The position numbers were made by a program, and so were the translations under genes. Positions 17,297 through 20,857 of a stretch of DNA of 20,857 nt are shown piece after piece (the first letter of the stretch is position 1; each line of letters starts with the position of its first letter). Origin of the DNA: Ideonella sp. (GTDB lineage: Bacteria; Pseudomonadota; Gammaproteobacteria; Burkholderiales; Burkholderiaceae_C); contig JADKIA010000016.1 of assembly GCA_016721465.1 (NCBI GenBank), positions 1 to 20,857 of the forward strand, written 5' to 3'. Below the pieces are notes generated by a model that worked only from the letters and a program-made list of their open reading frames with translations, ran no database searches and was not told the origin of the DNA.

Positions 17297-18913
17297 TCAG
17301 CGCGCGGCCACGAGGTGCGGCCCGCCGGCGTTGAAATCCTGCAGCAGGAAACGCTCCTGCGGCTTCTCGGAGGCGGTCTTCGGGATCTCGGCCAGCAACT
17401 GCAGCCAGCTCGGCACCGAGTTGGCCTCCAGCGCCGTGCGGCAATGCGCAAACACCGCTGCGGCATCGAACGCAGCCGCATCCACCGGCACCAGGGCCAC
17501 CACCAGGTCGCGCTCGCCGGTGGCGCCGGAAGCCGCCGGCACGCCGTAGACATAGGCATCGTCGACCATCGGATGCTCGGCCACCACCCGCTCGACCACC
17601 GCCGGGTCGATGAAGTCGCCGTTGCGGCGGATGCCGCCGCCCTTGCGGTGGTCGTAGTAGAGCCACCCCTGGGCATCGCGGTGGCCCATGTCGCCGCTGC
17701 GGTTCCAGCCCGCCACGATCTTGCAGCGCGAGGCCTCGGGGTTGTTGTGGTACTCCACGCGGGCCGCGCTGCCATCGCCCGGGCGGCAGCAGATCTCGCC
17801 CACCACACCGAATGGGCATTCGTCGCCGGCCTCGTCGAGGATCTTCATCTGCACGCCAAACACCGGTTTGCCGAACGAGCCCACCGGCCCCTGGCCCGGC
17901 GGGTTGCAGGCCATGCCGCCGCCATCGCTGGCGCCGTAGATCTCGAACAGCGCCACGCCATAGCGCTGCTCGAACCTGCGCCAGAGCGTCGCCGGCATGC
18001 CCGAGCAGATGACCAGGCGCACCGGGTTGTCGGCATCGTCCGGGCGCGGCGGCTCGCTGTAGATCGCGGTGGCCATGCCGCCCAGCACCGCGAACGAGGT
18101 GCAACCGTGGCGGCGGGCGATGTCCCACAGGCGCGACTTGCTGAAACGCCGGCTGATCACCGCGCGGTAGCCGAACTTCAGCGCCGGCAGCAGCGCGGTG
18201 GTCTGCGCGTTGTTGTGCGTGAAGGACAGGCCGGTGTAGGGCCGCTCGTCGGGTTGATAGCCGAACAATTGAGCGACATACGGCGTGCTGCCCATGCGCC
18301 GGTGGTCGCCAACGATGCCTTTGGGATCGCCCGTGGTGCCCGAGGTGTAGATGATCTGGATCGCGTCGGTGGGCTGCACCTCGGCGGCCGCGAATTCGGG
18401 GCCTTCGATGGTCAGCGCCACAGCGATGTCCTCGACGCCGGCCGAGCCCGCCACGGCGGGCAGGCCGGGCTCACCCGAGTCGATGGCCAGCAGCCAGCGC
18501 ACCGAGGGCGCCTGGGCGCGAGCGGTCAGCACCTCGGCCAGCGCGTAGTCGGCGGTGATCACGCCGCGGCAGTCCGAGTCGCGCAGCATGAAGGCCAGGC
18601 GCGCGGCCGGTGTGCGCGGGGCGATCGGCACGAACACGGCGCCCAGCAGCGAGGCGGCGATCATCGCCTCGACGAACTCGGGGTGGTTGCGCATCATCAG
18701 CGCAAAGCGCTCGCCCTGGCATAGCCCCAGCGCCTGCAACCGGGTGGCCAGGCGGTTGGCGTTGCGCCACAGATCGGCATAGGTGCGCACCTCGTCGGGC
18801 GTGGCGCCGCCGTCGAGGCTGAGGTGCTCGAAGGTGAGCACGTCGAGGTCGGGCTGCTGCGCGGCCTTCAGCGCAATCAGGTCCGACAGGATCAATTCGT
18901 TCTTGTTGTGCAT
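17297..18913 (-). CDS. AMP-forming acyl-CoA ligase (ANL superfamily)
   Basis: This intact 538-residue enzyme of the ANL superfamily activates a carboxylic acid to an acyl-CoA through an acyl-AMP. The phosphate loop YTSGTTGDPKG is at residues 189-199. GASDGGGMACNPPG holds the A5-type region, and YYDHRKGGGIRRNGDFIDP the hinge and A8 region. The C-terminal PKTASEK carries the catalytic Lys517. Overall layout resembles crotonobetaine/carnitine-CoA ligase-like and fatty-acid ligases. It starts 11 bases after the thiolase stop and ends 18 bases before the phosphotransferase, without clear ribosome sites, fitting a tight operon. It likely primes the substrate for the thiolase and dehydrogenases nearby. 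The acid itself is unknown; a steroid side-chain or ring-derived acid is an inference from context. Confidence 0.92.
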   Translation of the reverse strand: MHNKNELILSDLIALKAAQQPDLDVLTFEHLSLDGGATPDEVRTYADLWRNANRLATRLQALGLCQGERFALMMRNHPEFVEAMIAASLLGAVFVPIAPRTPAARLAFMLRDSDCRGVITADYALAEVLTARAQAPSVRWLLAIDSGEPGLPAVAGSAGVEDIAVALTIEGPEFAAAEVQPTDAIQIIYTSGTTGDPKGIVGDHRRMGSTPYVAQLFGYQPDERPYTGLSFTHNNAQTTALLPALKFGYRAVISRRFSKSRLWDIARRHGCTSFAVLGGMATAIYSEPPRPDDADNPVRLVICSGMPATLWRRFEQRYGVALFEIYGASDGGGMACNPPGQGPVGSFGKPVFGVQMKILDEAGDECPFGVVGEICCRPGDGSAARVEYHNNPEASRCKIVAGWNRSGDMGHRDAQGWLYYDHRKGGGIRRNGDFIDPAVVERVVAEHPMVDDAYVYGVPAASGATGERDLVVALVPVDAAAFDAAAVFAHCRTALEANSVPSWLQLLAEIPKTASEKPQERFLLQDFNAGGPHLVAAR

Positions 18914-18924
18914 GGCCAGAGCGA

Positions 18925-20125
18925 TCAACGCACCAGCACTGCGATGTTCATCGCCGCCACCTCGCCGCGGATGCTGCCGCCGCCGTTGTGGGTGAGGCCC
19001 ACCTTGGCGCCTTGCACCTGGCGCGCGCCGGCGCGGCCTTGCAGCTGGGTGGTGATCTCGAACACCTGCGCCAGGCCAGTGGCACCCACCGGGTGGCCCT
19101 TGCGCAGCAGGCCGCCGGAGGTGTTGACCGGGATGCGGCCGCCGACGCGGGTGTGGCCGTCCACCAGCAGCGCCACGCAGTCTTCCGGCTTGGCCAGGCC
19201 AAGGTGGTCGTAGGTGAGCAGCTCCATGATGGCCGAGCTGTCGTGCATCTCGACCAGGCTCAGGTCTTTGGGGCCCACGCCTGCATCGGCATAGGCCTCG
19301 GCGATGCTCAGCGACGTGACGTTCTCGGCCGCCTTGGGCGGGTGCTCGAAGTACGAATGCACGACGCTGGCGACCAGCCGCACCGGCCGCCGGATGCCCA
19401 GCTGCCGCGCCTTGCGCTCGCTCACCACCACCGCGGCGGCGCCGCCATCGCCCAGCGGGCAGATCATCGGCCGGGTCAGCGGGGCCGAGACCACCGGCGC
19501 GGCCAGCACCTCGTCGACCGTCATCACCTGGCGGAACTGCGCATTCGGGTTCAGGCTGCCATGCACCGAGTTCTTGGCGGTGACCAGCGCGAAGTGCTCG
19601 AGCGTGGAGCCCTAGGTGGCCATGTGCTCGCGCGCCAGCTCGCCGTAGAAGTCGACGAACATCAAGCGGTTCTGGCCCGAGCCTTGGGTGTGGCCGGACA
19701 TGAAGCGGTCGCGCTCCTCCACGTCCACCGCGCCGCCCAGCGCCGCATAGCTCACCGCCTTGTTCTCGTGATAGAGCTTCTCGAAACCCAGTACCAGCAC
19801 CACGTCGTAGTAGCCGGCCGAGACCATCATCGCCGCCTGGTTCAGCGCGGTGGAACCGCTGCCACAGGCGTTCTCGATGTTGATGATCGGCACGCGGCCC
19901 AGGCCGACGTCGAGCAGCGCCACCTGGCCGCGGATCGATTCCTGGCCGGTGACGATGCCCGGCCACGCAATTGCCGCTGTAGACGGCCTCCACATCGGCG
20001 ATGCCCAGCCCCGCATCGGCCAGCGCGGCCAACACCGGCTGGCCGGCCAGCCACTTCAGGCTCTTCTCGAGGTGCTTGCCGAAGGGCGTCATGCCGACGC
20101 CGGCGATCACTTCATTGAGTCGCAT
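18925..20125 (-). CDS. Thiolase family protein, SCP2/lipid-transfer type, with one frameshift and one stop
   Basis: This is a thiolase of the SCP-x-like branch, about 399 residues after correction. It begins MRLNEVIAGVGMTPFGKHLE. The catalytic Cys is Cys87 in ENACGSGSTALNQAA; the conserved His is His344 in LLRKGHPVGATG. The late motif is THNGGGS, where classical thiolases have a Cys-containing CxGG. This branch includes enzymes that cut steroid side chains, and non-condensing lipid-binding proteins. Two lesions are present: one extra base in the CCC at 19958-19960, and an in-frame TAG at 19612-19614 (codon 171), where the family has a residue such as Tyr. Both look like single-base events in an otherwise well-kept gene. 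It starts 44 bases after the nitroreductase stop. Confidence 0.88.
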
Positions 20126-20169
20126 CGCGGTCTCGCTGTCTTGCTGGGGTTGGGGGCGCGTGCGGCGCG

Positions 20170-20857
20170 TCAGATCATGCCGTTGCGCGGCAGCTTGTAG
20201 CGGGTGCGGATGCGCTCCAGCTCTTCTTCGCGCCCGGCCTGCGGCGCGGCCGGCTGCAGCAGGCCGCTGGCCTCGAGCTCGGCCACCACTTTCGGGTCGC
20301 GCGGGAAAGGCTGCCCGTAGCCGTTGAGCTGGAACAGCTGCTCGAAAGGCAGGCGCGGGCGCTGGCCGCCGGCGTCGGGGCTTTCGACCGGGTAGCCCAG
20401 GGTTTGAACCGCGGCGATGCGGCAGGTGGCGGGCAGGCCGAAGGCCTTGCGCGTGCGCTCCCAGTTGGGCGAGCCCTGCAAGCACATGCCCAGGCCGAGC
20501 TCGATGCCCACCAGCGTGGCCTGGGCGATCGCCTGCCCCAGGTCCATGTCGACCAGGCCGGGCGCCTTCAACGAATCAGCGCGCCCTTGGTGAACAGCGG
20601 CACCAGGTGACCTCCAGCTCCTCCTGGCGGCCGGGGCCATAGCCCAGCGCGCCCACCGAGACCAGCTCACGCAGGCGCTGGCCGGCATCGTTCATGGCCA
20701 GCGTCTCGATGTACCAGAGGATCACCACCGGCGCCTGCTGGATCTGGAAGCCACCGACCGGCGAGGGCAGGCAATCCAGCTGCTCGGCGCTGGCCGTGGC
20801 GCGGTGCACCACCAGCGCGCGGGCGGCATTGTTGTTGCCGAAATGCGAGGCCAGGCG
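20170..20857 (-). CDS. Nitroreductase-family oxidoreductase, partial at right edge
   Basis: This FMN-dependent nitroreductase-like protein runs in from the right edge, so its start is not seen. The visible order is HFGNNNAARALVVHRAT (an N-in-loop phosphate/FMN-binding part), APVVILWYIET, DMDLGQAIAQATLVGIELGL and a SPNWERTRKAFGLP stretch, then TLGYPVESPDAGGQRPRLPF. A charged tail ends in LPRNGMI at TGA 20170. Two one-base deletions, near 20600 and near 20580, break the frame around LVPLFTKGAL; both can be restored to a normal family sequence. Members reduce nitro groups, quinones and enones, and the FbiB C-terminal domain is related. Which applies here cannot be told. It heads the visible part of the F420 block. 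Confidence 0.78.

Noticed and set aside
16562..18724. A 720-codon open frame on the + strand
   Set aside because: It lies opposite the acyl-CoA ligase and phosphotransferase, has low-complexity His/Arg/Ala-rich composition and no family motif. It is a GC-rich antisense shadow.
18988..20118. A 376-codon + strand open frame
   Set aside because: Antisense of the thiolase, with no recognisable domain and composition typical of shadows.
17297..20485. A single 1062-codon minus-strand frame joining thiolase and acyl-CoA ligase
   Set aside because: The upstream part is out of the thiolase frame after the indel at 19958-19960. The ligase has its own start at 18913 and the thiolase its own stop at 18925, so this is not a fusion protein.

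Overview
The window is very GC-rich DNA with protein content typical of a proteobacterium: a TonB-dependent outer-membrane receptor, a LuxR-type regulator, and many acyl-CoA and steroid-type catabolic enzymes. A betaproteobacterium (Burkholderiales-like) is my best guess, partly because the short-chain dehydrogenase at 9650-10417 resembles the 3-alpha-hydroxysteroid dehydrogenase of Comamonas. No rRNA, tRNA, insertion sequence or CRISPR array was seen.

Left part, + strand (1-9600). In order: the 3' part of a thiolase, a LuxR-type regulator, a TonB-dependent receptor, a KstD-like FAD dehydrogenase (start overlaps the receptor stop), a SAM methyltransferase, an extended-SDR epimerase-like protein, an intact acyl-CoA dehydrogenase, and a thiolase-like remnant that has lost its middle. 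Conserved residues are well kept, but reading frames are broken by many one-base indels. The breaks are densest in the first 4.7 kb and thin out to the right. This is either a decaying catabolic region or uncorrected sequencing error near a contig end.

Right part, - strand (20857 down to 9650). One tightly packed, probably co-transcribed block runs: nitroreductase (enters from the right edge), SCP2-type thiolase, acyl-CoA ligase, APH-family kinase, F420:NADP oxidoreductase (npdG), cofE, cofD, cofC, a fused cofG-cofH (FbiC-type), and a 3-alpha-HSD-like SDR. Several junctions are overlapping stop/start codons (GTGA, ATGA, ATGCATGA). The block holds the recognised core genes for making coenzyme F420 plus the enzyme that reduces it with NADPH.

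The main result is this F420 operon in a proteobacterial setting, built into a CoA-linked degradation cluster with steroid-type features. No recognisable F420-using substrate enzyme is visible in the window, and the APH-family kinase between the CoA ligase and the F420 genes has no obvious role. The two sets of genes converge at about 9.6 kb. A likely combined role is uptake and oxidation of a hydrophobic, perhaps steroid-like, substrate, with F420H2 serving one reductive step; this is inference.
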